Assembly: GCA_046349155.1 (NCBI GenBank)
Contig: JAXMCW010000004.1
Location: 310,001 to 374,000, forward strand
Direction of reading: 5' to 3'
DNA length: 64,000 bases
Source of the DNA: Alsobacter sp046349155
GTDB taxonomy: Bacteria; Pseudomonadota; Alphaproteobacteria; Rhizobiales; Beijerinckiaceae
The translations under genes were made by a program, and so were the position numbers. Shown piece by piece: positions 18,158-26,659 of the stretch (positions are counted from its first letter, which is position 1; the number at the start of each line of letters is the position of its first letter). Under the pieces are notes generated by a model, which saw only the letters and a program-made list of their open reading frames with translations, was not told where the DNA came from and searched no databases.

Positions 18158-19750
18158 TCACTTCTCGACGTAGGCGCCTTCGAAGAGGTTGTTGCCGAGC
18201 GGGATCTGCACGAAGCCCTTGGCCTGCTTGCGGAAGGCGACGGGATAGGGCGTCTCGTAGAGATACACGATCGGCGCCGAGTCGTTGTAGCGCTGCTGGA
18301 TCTCCTTGTACTGCGCGGCGCGCTTGGCCGTGTCGATCTCCTGCTGGCTGGCCAGGAAGAGCTCGTCGACCTTGGGGTCCTGCCACATCGAGTGCAGCGA
18401 GTGGATGTTCGGGAAATAGGCGAAATAGGACGTGATCTGGCTGGGATCGGAGATGTCGTTCGTCCAGGCCGAGGTGCGCATCGCGAAGTTCTCCTCGCGG
18501 TAGCGCGCCGTGCGGGTGGCGTTGTCCACCTGGTCGATGCGCAGCTTCACGCCCACCTGCGCCCACATCTGCTGCACGGCGGCGAGATCGTTGGCGTCGT
18601 CGCCGTTGCCGGAGAGCGAGTAGATCGAGGTCTCGAAGCCGTTCGGGAAGCCAGCTTCCGCCAGCAGCGACTTGGCCTTGGCGACGTCGTACTTGTAGAG
18701 GTCCTGCCCGGAGAAGAGCGGGGTCGTCGCCGACATGAAGGAGCGCATCGGCTTGCCCAGGCCGAGCGTGGTGATGGCGATGATCGCGTCCTTGTTGACC
18801 GCGTAGTTCAGCGCCTGGCGCACCTTCACGTTGGACAGCGGGTTGGGCTTGCCGTCCTTGAAGGTCGGCCCGCAGAAGAAAGTGAGGTAGCGCACGCGCG
18901 TGGAGGGCCACAGCTCCATGCGCAGGTTGCTGTCGGCCTGCAACTCCTTCACCCGCGCGTAGGGGATGAATTCGGTGCCGTCGATCTCGCCGGCCTTCAG
19001 CTTGAGAAGGCGCGTGGCGTCGTCGGGGATGATCTGGAACTCGAGCTCGTCGAGATAGGGCAGCGGCTTTCCGTCCTCGCCCTGCTTCCAGTAGTAGGGG
19101 TTGCGCTTGAGCGTCATCGACACGCCGCGCTTCCAGGCCGTCATCATGAAGGGGCCGGTGCCGATCGGCTTCTCGGCGAAGGCCTTGGCCTTCTCCTCGG
19201 CATTGGCGCCGGGCGACGCCTCGAACAGCTTCTGCGGCAGGATCGCGGCGTTGAAGGTGGCCAGCGCCGGGATGATCGTGGGGTCGGGGTTCTTGAGCTT
19301 CAGGGTGACCGTGCCGCCCGAGGCCTCGACGCTGTCGATGGAGGCGAGGGACGAGGACCAGGCGCCGGCCTTGGGGTCGCGCGCGCGGTCGAGCGACCAC
19401 TTCACGTCGTCGGCCGTCATCGCCGAGCCGTCGGCGAACTTCACGCCCTCCCGCAGGGTCAGCGTCACGGCCTTGCCGTCGGCGCTGACCTCCCACTTCG
19501 TGGCGAGGCCGGGCTGCACGCCCATGCCGTCATTGGTGGGCGCGATCAGCGTGTCGTAGAGGTTGGTCAGCACCCAGATGTCGACGTTGGCGTCGTTGAG
19601 CACGGGGTCGAGGAACAGGCTGTCCGCATAGCGGCCGTAGATCATCTTGCCGCCGCGGGTGGCCGCATCCGCCTGCATCGGCCAGTGCAGCATGCCGGTC
19701 GCGACCGCGAGCGCCGCGAGGCTCGCCTTGAGGAAGGTCCGTCTCATCAC
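18158..19750 (-). CDS. Periplasmic peptide-binding protein, DppA/OppA family
   Basis: This 530-residue extracytoplasmic solute receptor (family 5) should be the specificity component of the transporter that follows. The signal region begins MMRRTFLKASLAALAVATG, with a twin-arginine-like RRTFLK motif and a cleavage site after the AxA-like QADAA, so Tat export is possible. The mature protein shows LFLDPVLNDANVDIWVLTNL and the family signature in VRQALNYAVNKDAII. It is first in the operon, preceded by the promoter region shared with the divergent GntR gene. Confidence 0.9.
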   Translation of the reverse strand: MMRRTFLKASLAALAVATGMLHWPMQADAATRGGKMIYGRYADSLFLDPVLNDANVDIWVLTNLYDTLIAPTNDGMGVQPGLATKWEVSADGKAVTLTLREGVKFADGSAMTADDVKWSLDRARDPKAGAWSSSLASIDSVEASGGTVTLKLKNPDPTIIPALATFNAAILPQKLFEASPGANAEEKAKAFAEKPIGTGPFMMTAWKRGVSMTLKRNPYYWKQGEDGKPLPYLDELEFQIIPDDATRLLKLKAGEIDGTEFIPYARVKELQADSNLRMELWPSTRVRYLTFFCGPTFKDGKPNPLSNVKVRQALNYAVNKDAIIAITTLGLGKPMRSFMSATTPLFSGQDLYKYDVAKAKSLLAEAGFPNGFETSIYSLSGNGDDANDLAAVQQMWAQVGVKLRIDQVDNATRTARYREENFAMRTSAWTNDISDPSQITSYFAYFPNIHSLHSMWQDPKVDELFLASQQEIDTAKRAAQYKEIQQRYNDSAPIVYLYETPYPVAFRKQAKGFVQIPLGNNLFEGAYVEK

Positions 19751-19788
19751 TTTTCTCCCCTCTCCGTCTTTTCGACAGACGCCATTCT

Positions 19789-19805
19789 GTCCTAGGATGC
19801 TAGAA
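19789..19805. promoter_or_regulatory. Putative GntR operator, site 1 (GTCCTAGN4CTAGAA)
   Basis: The 17-bp site GTCCTAGGATGCTAGAA lies about 40 bp upstream of the peptide-binding-protein ATG. It contains two CTAG tetramers four bases apart. CTAG is generally rare in bacterial DNA, and the same 17-bp pattern recurs at 19887-19903 in the same intergenic region. It is probably bound by the product of the divergent GntR gene to control the dpp-like operon. Confidence 0.55.
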
Positions 19806-19886
19806 GGGTTGAGGAGTTCGCGTCAACCGGGAACCCCGCATTCTCCGCGATTTGCCTGACAAGTCATCATGATGCCCGCAAACAGC

Positions 19887-19903
19887 GTCCTAGTTGCCTA
19901 GAA
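19887..19903. promoter_or_regulatory. Putative GntR operator, site 2 (GTCCTAGN4CTAGAA)
   Basis: The site GTCCTAGTTGCCTAGAA ends three bases before the GntR ATG, so it covers the region where a ribosome binding site or leaderless start would be. It matches site 1 at every base outside the 4-bp spacer. The placement suggests autorepression of the regulator. Confidence 0.55.
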
Positions 19904-19906
19904 CAG

Positions 19907-20923
19907 ATGCCTGGTGCTTCCCTTCTCAGCGATCTTGCCGCGGCGCTCGACCGGAGCCTGCCCGTGCCGTTGAGCGTGCAGTTGAAGGGCCTCATCGAAT
20001 ACGGCATCGCCTGCGGCGAGCTGCCGCCCGGTACGCGGCTGCCGTCGGTGCGCGAACTCGCCGAGGCCGGCGGGATCGCGCCGATGACGGCGGTGGGCGT
20101 CTACAAGGAGCTGCAGCACTCCGGGCTGATCATGGCGCGCCAGGGCGCCGGCACCTATGTCGCGGATGGCGCGGCCCTGGCCGACGGGCCGGCGCTGCTG
20201 CGCGTCCAGGCCCATCTCGACGCAGCGCTCGCGGAGGCGGAGGCCGCCGGCATCGCGCCGGCCGAGGTGGCCTCGCTGCTCAGCGCCCGCATCGGGCGCA
20301 GCCGGGCGCGCGAGGCCCGGCCGGTGCGCCTCGTCATGATCGGCGTGTTCGAGGACGCGACGCGCGCCTACGCCCAGGAGGTCGGGCGCCAGCTCAAGGC
20401 GGGCGACACGATCGAGCCTGTGACCTTCGCGGCCCTGCGTGCGCCGGGCGCGGCCCTGCCGCCCGCCGACATCTACGTCACGCTGGCCAACCGCAAGGCG
20501 GAGGCCGAGGCCATCGTCGGCGACCGCGCCCCGGTGACCAGCGTGAGCTTCATGCCGTCGGAGGCGACGCGCGCCCGCCTCGCCGGCGTCGATCCGCTCG
20601 CGCGGCTCGGTCTCGTCTCCGTCTTCCCGGAATTCCTGGCGCTGATGAAGCCGGGCGTGCTGCGGTTCGCCCCGCACGTGCCCAGCGTCGAGGCCATCGT
20701 GCTCGACGATCCCGGCCTGGCCGCCTTCCTGCAGAAGGTCGACGTCATCGTCTACGCGACCGGCGCGGAGCGCGTCCTGGCCCTGGCCCCGTCCGGGTTG
20801 CGCTCCATCGAATATCGCCACGTCCCCGATCCCCACGCGGTGCAGGCGAGCCTGCTGCCGCTCGTGGAGACGATCCGCAGCGGCGCGCCTGCGCCGAACG
20901 CCAGCGAGGAGGAGATCCGATGA
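19907..20923 (+). CDS. GntR-family transcriptional regulator with periplasmic-binding-like effector domain
   Basis: The 338-residue protein has an N-terminal GntR winged helix (LPPGTRLPSVRELAEAGGIA, then TAVGVYKELQHSGLIMARQG) in residues 20-90. A C-terminal domain of about 200 residues begins at VRLVMIGVFEDATRAYAQEV and resembles a sugar-binding/LacI-like fold rather than a FadR or UTRA domain. No Shine-Dalgarno sequence precedes the ATG, so the mRNA may be leaderless. It diverges from the peptide-binding-protein gene and overlaps the creatininase gene (ATGA), so it likely controls both directions. Confidence 0.85.
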   Translation: MPGASLLSDLAAALDRSLPVPLSVQLKGLIEYGIACGELPPGTRLPSVRELAEAGGIAPMTAVGVYKELQHSGLIMARQGAGTYVADGAALADGPALLRVQAHLDAALAEAEAAGIAPAEVASLLSARIGRSRAREARPVRLVMIGVFEDATRAYAQEVGRQLKAGDTIEPVTFAALRAPGAALPPADIYVTLANRKAEAEAIVGDRAPVTSVSFMPSEATRARLAGVDPLARLGLVSVFPEFLALMKPGVLRFAPHVPSVEAIVLDDPGLAAFLQKVDVIVYATGAERVLALAPSGLRSIEYRHVPDPHAVQASLLPLVETIRSGAPAPNASEEEIR

Positions 20924-21621
20924 GGATCAGCGAGATGACCTGGATGCAAGTGGAGGACTACCTCAGGCGCGACGACCGCGCCGTGGTCCCCCTCGGGTCC
21001 ACCGAACAGCACGGCTATCTCAGCCTCTCCGTGGACTCGATCCTGTCCGAGCGCGTCGCGGTGGAGGCGGCGGAGCCGCTCGGCGTGCCGGTCTTCCCCG
21101 TCCAGGCCTATGGCATCACGCCCTATTTCATGGCCTTTCCCGGCTCGGTGTCGCTGAAGCTCGCGACCTACACGGCCGTGATCCGCGACATCCTCGACTC
21201 GCTCTACACGGCCGGCTTCCGCCGCATCCTGCTGTGCAACGGCCATGGCGGGAACTCGCCGGCCCAGACGGCGGGGGTCGAGTGGATGGGCGACCGTCCC
21301 GGCGCGGCGGTGCGCTTCCACAATTGGTGGAACGCGCCCCGGACCTTCGCCAAGGTGCAGGAGATCGACAAAGTCGCCTCGCACGCGTCCTGGATGGAGA
21401 ACTTCCCCTGGACGCGGCTGCCCAACATCCGCGGTCCCGAGCACCAGAAGCCGATGACCGACCTCGAGCTGATGCGGCTCAAGGACCCGAAGGGCGTGCG
21501 CGAGATGCTGGGGGACGGCAATTTCGGCGGCCTCTACCAGCGGCCGGACGAGGACATGCTGGCCATCTGGTCCATCGCGGTGGAGGAGACCCGCGCCCTC
21601 ATCGAGGGGCCCTGGGCATGA
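20920..21621 (+). CDS. Creatininase-family amidohydrolase
   Basis: This 233-residue cytoplasmic metal-dependent hydrolase carries the family motifs VPLGSTEQHGY (metal-binding Glu and His), SVDSILS (Asp) and LLCNGHGGNSP (second His). The usual proline and histidine after EQHG are replaced by YLSL, so the substrate pocket differs from creatininase itself. The family opens cyclic amides such as creatinine or acts on related lactams and formamides. It is coupled to the GntR gene upstream and the ketopantoate reductase-like gene downstream, both by ATGA overlaps. Confidence 0.8.
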   Translation: MRISEMTWMQVEDYLRRDDRAVVPLGSTEQHGYLSLSVDSILSERVAVEAAEPLGVPVFPVQAYGITPYFMAFPGSVSLKLATYTAVIRDILDSLYTAGFRRILLCNGHGGNSPAQTAGVEWMGDRPGAAVRFHNWWNAPRTFAKVQEIDKVASHASWMENFPWTRLPNIRGPEHQKPMTDLELMRLKDPKGVREMLGDGNFGGLYQRPDEDMLAIWSIAVEETRALIEGPWA

Positions 21622-22655
21622 GCGCCGCGCCTGATCCCATCCTCGTCTGGGGCGCCGGCGCCATCGGCGGCACGGTGGGGGCCTATTTCGTGCGGGCAGG
21701 CCTGCCTGTCGTCTTCGTCGACCGCGACCCCGACCACGTCGCGGCGATGAACGCGAAAGGGCTGACCATCGAAGGTCCCATCGAACAGTTCACCGTTCCC
21801 GTCGTCGCGCGCACGCCAGACACGCTGAGCGGCGTCTATTCGCGCATCCTGCTCTGCACGAAGGCCCACCACACCCGGGAGGCCGCCCGGCAGCTCGCGC
21901 CGCACCTTGCGGCGGACGGCTACGTCGCCTCCTTCCAGAACGGGCTCAACGAACTGGAGATCGCCGACGTCGTCGGCCGCGAGCGCACGGTCGGGGCCTT
22001 CCTCAACTTCGGGGCCGACTACATGTCCCCTGGCGTGGTGCATTACAGCGGCCGCGGGGCCGTGGTGATCGGCGAGCTCGACGGGCAGATCACGCCCCGC
22101 GTCGAGGCGCTGCACCGGCTGATGCGGCTGTTCGAGCCCAACGCCGTGCTCACCGACAACATCATGGGCTACCTCTGGGGCAAGCTGGGCTACGGCGCGC
22201 TGCTCTTCGGCACGGCGCTCACCAACGCCTCCATTTGCGACGGGCTCGGCGCCCGCGAGCCGCGCGCCCTGTTCCGGCGCATCGCGGGCGAGGCGACGGC
22301 CATCGCCGGGAAGCTGGGGGTGACCCCGCTGGGCTTCAACGGCTATGTGCCCGAGGCCTTCGCGCCCGGCGCGACGGACGCCGCGGCCGACGCCTCGTTC
22401 GACGCGATGGTCGCCCACAACGCGAAGTCCGCGAAGACGCATTCCGGCATCTGGCGCGACCTCGCGGTGCGCAAGCGCCGGACCGAGGTCGACGCGCAAC
22501 TCGGCCCCATCGTGCGCTTCGGCCGCGAGGTGGGCGTCGCCACGCCGGCCACCGAGGGCGTCATCGCCATGATCCACGAAATCGAGGACGGCACGCGCCC
22601 GCTCGCCTGGGAGAACCTCGCCGAGCTGGAAGCCCGATTGCCGCCGGCCGCCTGA
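21618..22655 (+). CDS. Ketopantoate reductase-family (ApbA/PanE-like) oxidoreductase
   Basis: This 345-residue NADPH-dependent reductase has a Rossmann loop GAGAIGGTVGAYFVRAG at the N-terminus, the middle motif SFQNGLNELE and a C-terminal helical domain with KLGYGALLFGTALTNAS. Because it sits in a catabolic cluster, it more likely reduces a 2-keto acid produced there than makes pantoate. It overlaps the creatininase gene (ATGA). Confidence 0.85.
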   Translation: MSAAPDPILVWGAGAIGGTVGAYFVRAGLPVVFVDRDPDHVAAMNAKGLTIEGPIEQFTVPVVARTPDTLSGVYSRILLCTKAHHTREAARQLAPHLAADGYVASFQNGLNELEIADVVGRERTVGAFLNFGADYMSPGVVHYSGRGAVVIGELDGQITPRVEALHRLMRLFEPNAVLTDNIMGYLWGKLGYGALLFGTALTNASICDGLGAREPRALFRRIAGEATAIAGKLGVTPLGFNGYVPEAFAPGATDAAADASFDAMVAHNAKSAKTHSGIWRDLAVRKRRTEVDAQLGPIVRFGREVGVATPATEGVIAMIHEIEDGTRPLAWENLAELEARLPPAA

Positions 22656-22679
22656 GCGGTGGCCCCGGTGCCCACACCC

Positions 22680-22815
22680 CTTGTCCCGGGGAGCCGCGCG
22701 CAGCACGGCGTCACGACGGACGAGGGGATCCAGGAGGCTGAAACGCTCTGAAAGCTTGAGGCCTTCGTCCTTCGAGACTCCCCGGATCGGGTCCGGGGCT
22801 CCTCGGAACGAGGGA
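22680..22815. repeat. Intergenic repeat-like DNA before the SDR gene
   Basis: The 208-bp gap at 22656-22863 contains no gene. It holds several short complementary GC-rich runs, including CCCCGGATCGGGTCCGGGG near 22780-22800, and CCTTCGTCCTTCGAGACTCC, which resembles the CTTCGAGAC blocks of Hyphomicrobiales extragenic palindromes. It may also carry the SDR promoter. Confidence 0.35.
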
Positions 22816-22863
22816 ATTGCGGCGCCGAGACGTTGAAGCGAGACAGCGAGGAGAGCCCCACCG

Positions 22864-23610
22864 ATGCAGATCCACTTCAACGGCCGCAAAGCACTCGTCA
22901 CCGGGGCGGCGCACGGCATCGGCCGCGGCATCGCCGAGGCGCTGGCCGCCTCCGGCGCCACGGTGGTCGGGACGGACATCCTCGCCGACGAACTGGCGAG
23001 CCTCGCCGGCCACGCCTCCGGCCGCATCTCCGCCGCCCCCTGCGACCTCACGCGAAAGGCGTCCGTGCAGGCGCTCGCGGCGCAGCACGGACCCTTCGAC
23101 ATCCTCGTCCACAGCGCCGGCGGCGTGTGCGGCCAGGTCGGTCGGCCGCTCGAGGAGGTCCCCGAGGAGGACTGGGACGCCATCGTCGCCATTAACATGA
23201 AGGCGGGCTTCCTCCTGGCCCAGGCGCTCGCCCCCGCGATGAAGCGCAACGCCTTTGGCCGCATGGTGCTCATCTCCTCCGGCGCGGGTCTCGGCGTCAG
23301 CCTCACCGGCATCCAGTCCTACGCCTCCGCCAAGGCCGGCGAGATCGGCCTTACCCGCCAGCTCGCCCACGAACTCGGGCCCTTCGGCATCACCGTGAAC
23401 AGCGTCGCGCCGGGCTTCGTGCGCTCCAATCCCACCACTGAGCGGCAATGGGAGAGCTATGGCGAGGAGGGCCAGAAGGCGCTTCTGTCGCGCATCGCCA
23501 TGCGCCGCCTCGGCAAGGTCGAGGACATCTCCAACGCCGTGCTCTTCCTGGCGAGCGACCAGGCCGGCTGGATCACCGGCCAGTGCCTGCCCGTGGACGG
23601 CGGCAAGTGA
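22864..23610 (+). CDS. Short-chain dehydrogenase/reductase (SDR), classical type
   Basis: This 248-residue NAD(P)-dependent oxidoreductase has the cofactor loop TGAAHGIGRGIAEAL at residues 13-27, HSAGG for NNAG, catalytic Ser in LISSGAG and YASAKAG (Tyr-x3-Lys). The C-terminus GQCLPVDGGK is typical. The substrate is unknown. It belongs to the same catabolic cluster as the creatininase and M20 genes and runs directly into the M20 gene. Confidence 0.88.
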   Translation: MQIHFNGRKALVTGAAHGIGRGIAEALAASGATVVGTDILADELASLAGHASGRISAAPCDLTRKASVQALAAQHGPFDILVHSAGGVCGQVGRPLEEVPEEDWDAIVAINMKAGFLLAQALAPAMKRNAFGRMVLISSGAGLGVSLTGIQSYASAKAGEIGLTRQLAHELGPFGITVNSVAPGFVRSNPTTERQWESYGEEGQKALLSRIAMRRLGKVEDISNAVLFLASDQAGWITGQCLPVDGGK

Positions 23611-23618
23611 GCGGAGCC

Positions 23619-25025
23619 ATGAGCGGTGCCATGAGCGGGCCTGCGGACACGGCCGCCATCGAGGCGCGCCTGAAAGCGGCGCTGCCCCGCCACGTCGAGA
23701 CGCTGAAGGCCTTCGTCGCCATTCCCAGCGTGTCGACCGATCCCGCTTTTCGCGAGGGCATCGCCGCGGGCGCGCTGTTCGTCGCGAACAGGCTGCGCGC
23801 GGCCGGACTCGCCGACGCCGCGATCCATCCCACGAAGGGCCACCCCGTCGTGACGGCGAGCTGGCGCGGCGCGCCGGGCGCCCCGACCGTGCTGGTCTAT
23901 GGCCACTATGACGTGCAGCCGCCGGACCCGGTGGACATGTGGCTTTCGCCGCCCTTCGAGGCCGAGATCCGCGACAACCGCCTCTATGCGCGCGGCGCGG
24001 CGGACGACAAGGGTCCGATGCTGATCCCCATTGCAGTGGCCGAGGCGTTCCTCGCGGAGGAGGGCCGGCTGCCCGTCAACATGGTGTTCCTCTTCGAGGG
24101 CGAGGAGGAGGTGTCGAGCGCGCACCTGGAGGGCTTCGTCGCGTCCCATCGCGACCTGCTGAAAGCCGACTTCGCGCTCTCCGCCGATGGGGCGCAATGG
24201 CGCACCGACCTGCCCAGCGTCATCGTCGGCAGCCGCGGCATCTGCGCGCTGGAGGTCACGGTCTCCGGCCCGGGCAAGGACCTCCATTCCGGCCGCCATG
24301 GCGGCGCCGTGGCCAACCCCATCCAGGCCCTCGTCGGGCTGCTCGCCGGCCTGCACGACGCCGACGGCGCGGTGGCGGTGCCCGGCTTCTATGACGGGCT
24401 CGATCGCGTCCCCGACGCCGAGATCGCCGCCATCGCCGCGATCCCCTTCGACGAGGCCGCCTACCTCGCCGAGGTCGGCGCGCCGGAGGGCGCGGGGGAG
24501 GCCGGCTACACGCTCCTGCAGCGCAACTGGATCCGCCCCACGCTCGAGTTCAACGGCATCGTCGGCGGCTATACGGGAGCCGGCAAGAAGACCGTGATCC
24601 CCTCCCACGCGTCCGCCAAGATCACCTGCCGGCTCGTGCCGGGGCAGGATCCGGACCGCATCGTCGCTCTCGTGGCGGATTGGCTGGAGGCGAACGCGCC
24701 CAGGGGCACGCGCGTCGTCGCCCGGCGTGAGACGGGCGGCACCCCCGCCTACGCCGTGCCCGGCGACCACCCCGGCCTCGCCCTCTCCGAGGACATCCTG
24801 GAGGGCGTGCTCGGCCGCCGTCCCGTCCGCGTCCGCATGGGCGCCACCATCCCCATCGGAGAGACGTTCCGCCGCGTGCTCGGCATCGACACGGTGTTCT
24901 TCTCCTTCGCCACCGTGGACGAGGACTACCACGCGCCCAACGAGTTCTTCCGGCTGTCCAGCTACGAGCAGGGCATGCTGGCCTGGGCACGCTACCTGCG
25001 CGCGCTCGGTGCGCGGGGTCTGTAG
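23619..25025 (+). CDS. M20-family metallopeptidase (dipeptidase)
   Basis: This 468-residue dizinc dipeptidase/deacylase has the first metal motif VYGHYDVQPPDP, bridging Asp in RGAADDKGPM, catalytic EGEEEVSS, and a dimerisation domain starting near LEVTVSGPGKDLHSGRHGG. Length and motifs match dipeptidases such as DapE/CNDP-like enzymes. The start is ambiguous among GTG 23607 (overlapping the SDR stop), ATG 23619 and ATG 23631, because a 12-bp unit repeats three times there. With the M32 enzyme it gives the cluster two peptidases. Confidence 0.88.
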   Translation: MSGAMSGPADTAAIEARLKAALPRHVETLKAFVAIPSVSTDPAFREGIAAGALFVANRLRAAGLADAAIHPTKGHPVVTASWRGAPGAPTVLVYGHYDVQPPDPVDMWLSPPFEAEIRDNRLYARGAADDKGPMLIPIAVAEAFLAEEGRLPVNMVFLFEGEEEVSSAHLEGFVASHRDLLKADFALSADGAQWRTDLPSVIVGSRGICALEVTVSGPGKDLHSGRHGGAVANPIQALVGLLAGLHDADGAVAVPGFYDGLDRVPDAEIAAIAAIPFDEAAYLAEVGAPEGAGEAGYTLLQRNWIRPTLEFNGIVGGYTGAGKKTVIPSHASAKITCRLVPGQDPDRIVALVADWLEANAPRGTRVVARRETGGTPAYAVPGDHPGLALSEDILEGVLGRRPVRVRMGATIPIGETFRRVLGIDTVFFSFATVDEDYHAPNEFFRLSSYEQGMLAWARYLRALGARGL

Positions 25026-25034
25026 AGGCAAGAC

Positions 25035-25130
25035 GCTCCCGATATTGCGCGCGAAGCGAAGCCACCCGGAGTTTCGCGCGGCGTGAGGATTGGTTCGTCG
25101 CTGCGCTCCGCGCAATGACGGAGGGGGTTG
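25035..25130. repeat. Extragenic repeat between the M20 and AKR genes
   Basis: The segment includes GCGCGAAGCGAAGCCACCCG, then TTCGTCGCTGCGCTCCGCGC and AATGACGGAGG. These blocks are typical of dispersed intergenic repeats in Bosea-like genomes, and the two halves (GCGAAGC... and ...GCTGCGC) are partly complementary. No reading frame of interest is present. This is family recognition from memory, not a search. Confidence 0.4.
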
Positions 25131-25209
25131 CGGGCCCGGCAGCCATGCGCGGGACCGCTTGCGCCGTCCGTTCATTGAGGCACTCTTTCGCCCAAACACG
25201 AGGTGACCC

Positions 25210-26166
25210 ATGCAGAAGAGACCGCTCGGCCGTTCCGGCATCTCCGTCCCGCCCCTCTGCTTCGGCGGCAACGTGTTCGGCTGGACCATCGACGAGGCGC
25301 AGTCGCACCGCATCCTCGATGCGCTGGTGGAGCACGGCCTCACCTTCATCGACACGGCGGACGTCTATTCGCGCTGGGCCCCGGGCAACCGGGGCGGCGA
25401 GTCCGAGACGATCATCGGGACGTGGCTCAGGAGCCGGGGGAACCGCGACAAGGTGGTCATCGCCACCAAGGTCGGCGGCGACATGGGCCTCGGCCGCCGG
25501 TGCCTGGGGGCCGCCTACATCGCCACCGCCGTCGAGGACTCGCTGCGCCGCCTACAGACCGACCACATCGACCTCTACCAGTCGCACTGGGACGATCCGG
25601 ACACGCCCTTCGAGGAGACGTTGGGCGCCTTCCAGAGGCTCATCGAGGCGGGCAAGGTCCGCGCCATCGGCGCGTCGAACCTCGACGCCAGGCGTCTGCG
25701 CGAGGCGCTCGACGTGTCCGCCCGCACGGGCCTGCCGCGTTACGAGACGCTGCAGCCCGAATACAACCTCTACCAGCGCAACGGCTACGAGGCGGAGCTC
25801 GAGGCCCTGTGCCGCGCGGAGCACCTCGGCGTCATCACCTATTTCTCGCTCGCCTCGGGCTTCCTGTCCGGCAAGTACCGCTCGGGAACGGATGCGGGCA
25901 AGAGCGCGCGCGGCCAGGGCATCGTCGACAAGTACCTGAACGAGCGCGGCTTCGCGATCCTGGCTGCGCTCGACCGCGTCTCCGCCCGTCTCGCGGCGAC
26001 GCCCGCGCAGGTGGCGCTCGCCTGGCTCATCGCCCGGCCCGGCATCACCGCCCCCATCGCCAGCGCGACGACGCTCGAGCAATTGGGCGACCTCGCCAAG
26101 GCGGTGTCGCTGCAGCTCGACGCCGACGCGATCCGCGAGCTCGACGCGGCGAGCGCGCCGGCATGA
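25210..26166 (+). CDS. Aldo/keto reductase
   Basis: This 318-residue (alpha/beta)8-barrel NADPH oxidoreductase carries FIDTADVYSRWAPG (catalytic Asp and Tyr), VIATKVGG (catalytic Lys), IDLYQSHWDDP (His) and the C-terminal cofactor site ITAPIASATTLEQLGDL. It belongs to the YghZ/Tas-like branch. It overlaps the YbaK-type gene by ATGA. Confidence 0.88.
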   Translation: MQKRPLGRSGISVPPLCFGGNVFGWTIDEAQSHRILDALVEHGLTFIDTADVYSRWAPGNRGGESETIIGTWLRSRGNRDKVVIATKVGGDMGLGRRCLGAAYIATAVEDSLRRLQTDHIDLYQSHWDDPDTPFEETLGAFQRLIEAGKVRAIGASNLDARRLREALDVSARTGLPRYETLQPEYNLYQRNGYEAELEALCRAEHLGVITYFSLASGFLSGKYRSGTDAGKSARGQGIVDKYLNERGFAILAALDRVSARLAATPAQVALAWLIARPGITAPIASATTLEQLGDLAKAVSLQLDADAIRELDAASAPA

Positions 26167-26648
26167 GCCTCGCCAGCGTCCGGGCTTTCCTCGCCGAGCG
26201 GGCGCCCGACCTCGTCGTCATGGAGCTCGCCGGGAGCACCGCGACCGTGGAGCTCGCGGCCGCCGCGCACGGCGTGGAGCCCGGCCGCATCGCCAAGACC
26301 CTGTCGCTGCGGGTGGGCGACCGCGCGCTGCTTCTGGTGGCGCGCGGCGACGCCCGGCTCGACAATCGCAAGCTCAAGGACGCCTTCGGCGGCAAGGCGC
26401 GCATGCTCTCGGCCGACGAGGCCGAGGCGCTCACCGGCCATCCCGTCGGCGGCGTCTGCCCGTTCGGCCTCGCGACGCCGTTGCCCGTCTATTGCGACGT
26501 CTCGCTCAAGGCATTCGACGAGGTCATCCCCGCCGCCGGGGATCGGCACGCCTCGGTGCGCCTGCCGCCGGGGCGGCTCGCCGCCTTGTGCGACGCGCAG
26601 TGGGTGGACGTGTGCCAGTCCGCTCCGGCTGCCGTGCCCGCCGGCTGA
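26163..26648 (+). CDS. YbaK/ProX-type aminoacyl-tRNA deacylase
   Basis: This 161-residue protein is a single YbaK domain that hydrolyses mischarged tRNA (Cys-tRNAPro or Ala-tRNAPro). The conserved AKTLSLRVGDRALLLVARGD, with the catalytic lysine in the first part, and GHPVGGVCPFGLATPLPVYCD are present. It starts at the ATGA overlap with the aldo/keto reductase. It is convergent with phnN, only 11 bp away. Confidence 0.85.
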   Translation: MSLASVRAFLAERAPDLVVMELAGSTATVELAAAAHGVEPGRIAKTLSLRVGDRALLLVARGDARLDNRKLKDAFGGKARMLSADEAEALTGHPVGGVCPFGLATPLPVYCDVSLKAFDEVIPAAGDRHASVRLPPGRLAALCDAQWVDVCQSAPAAVPAG

Positions 26649-26659
26649 GTCCTGGAGCG

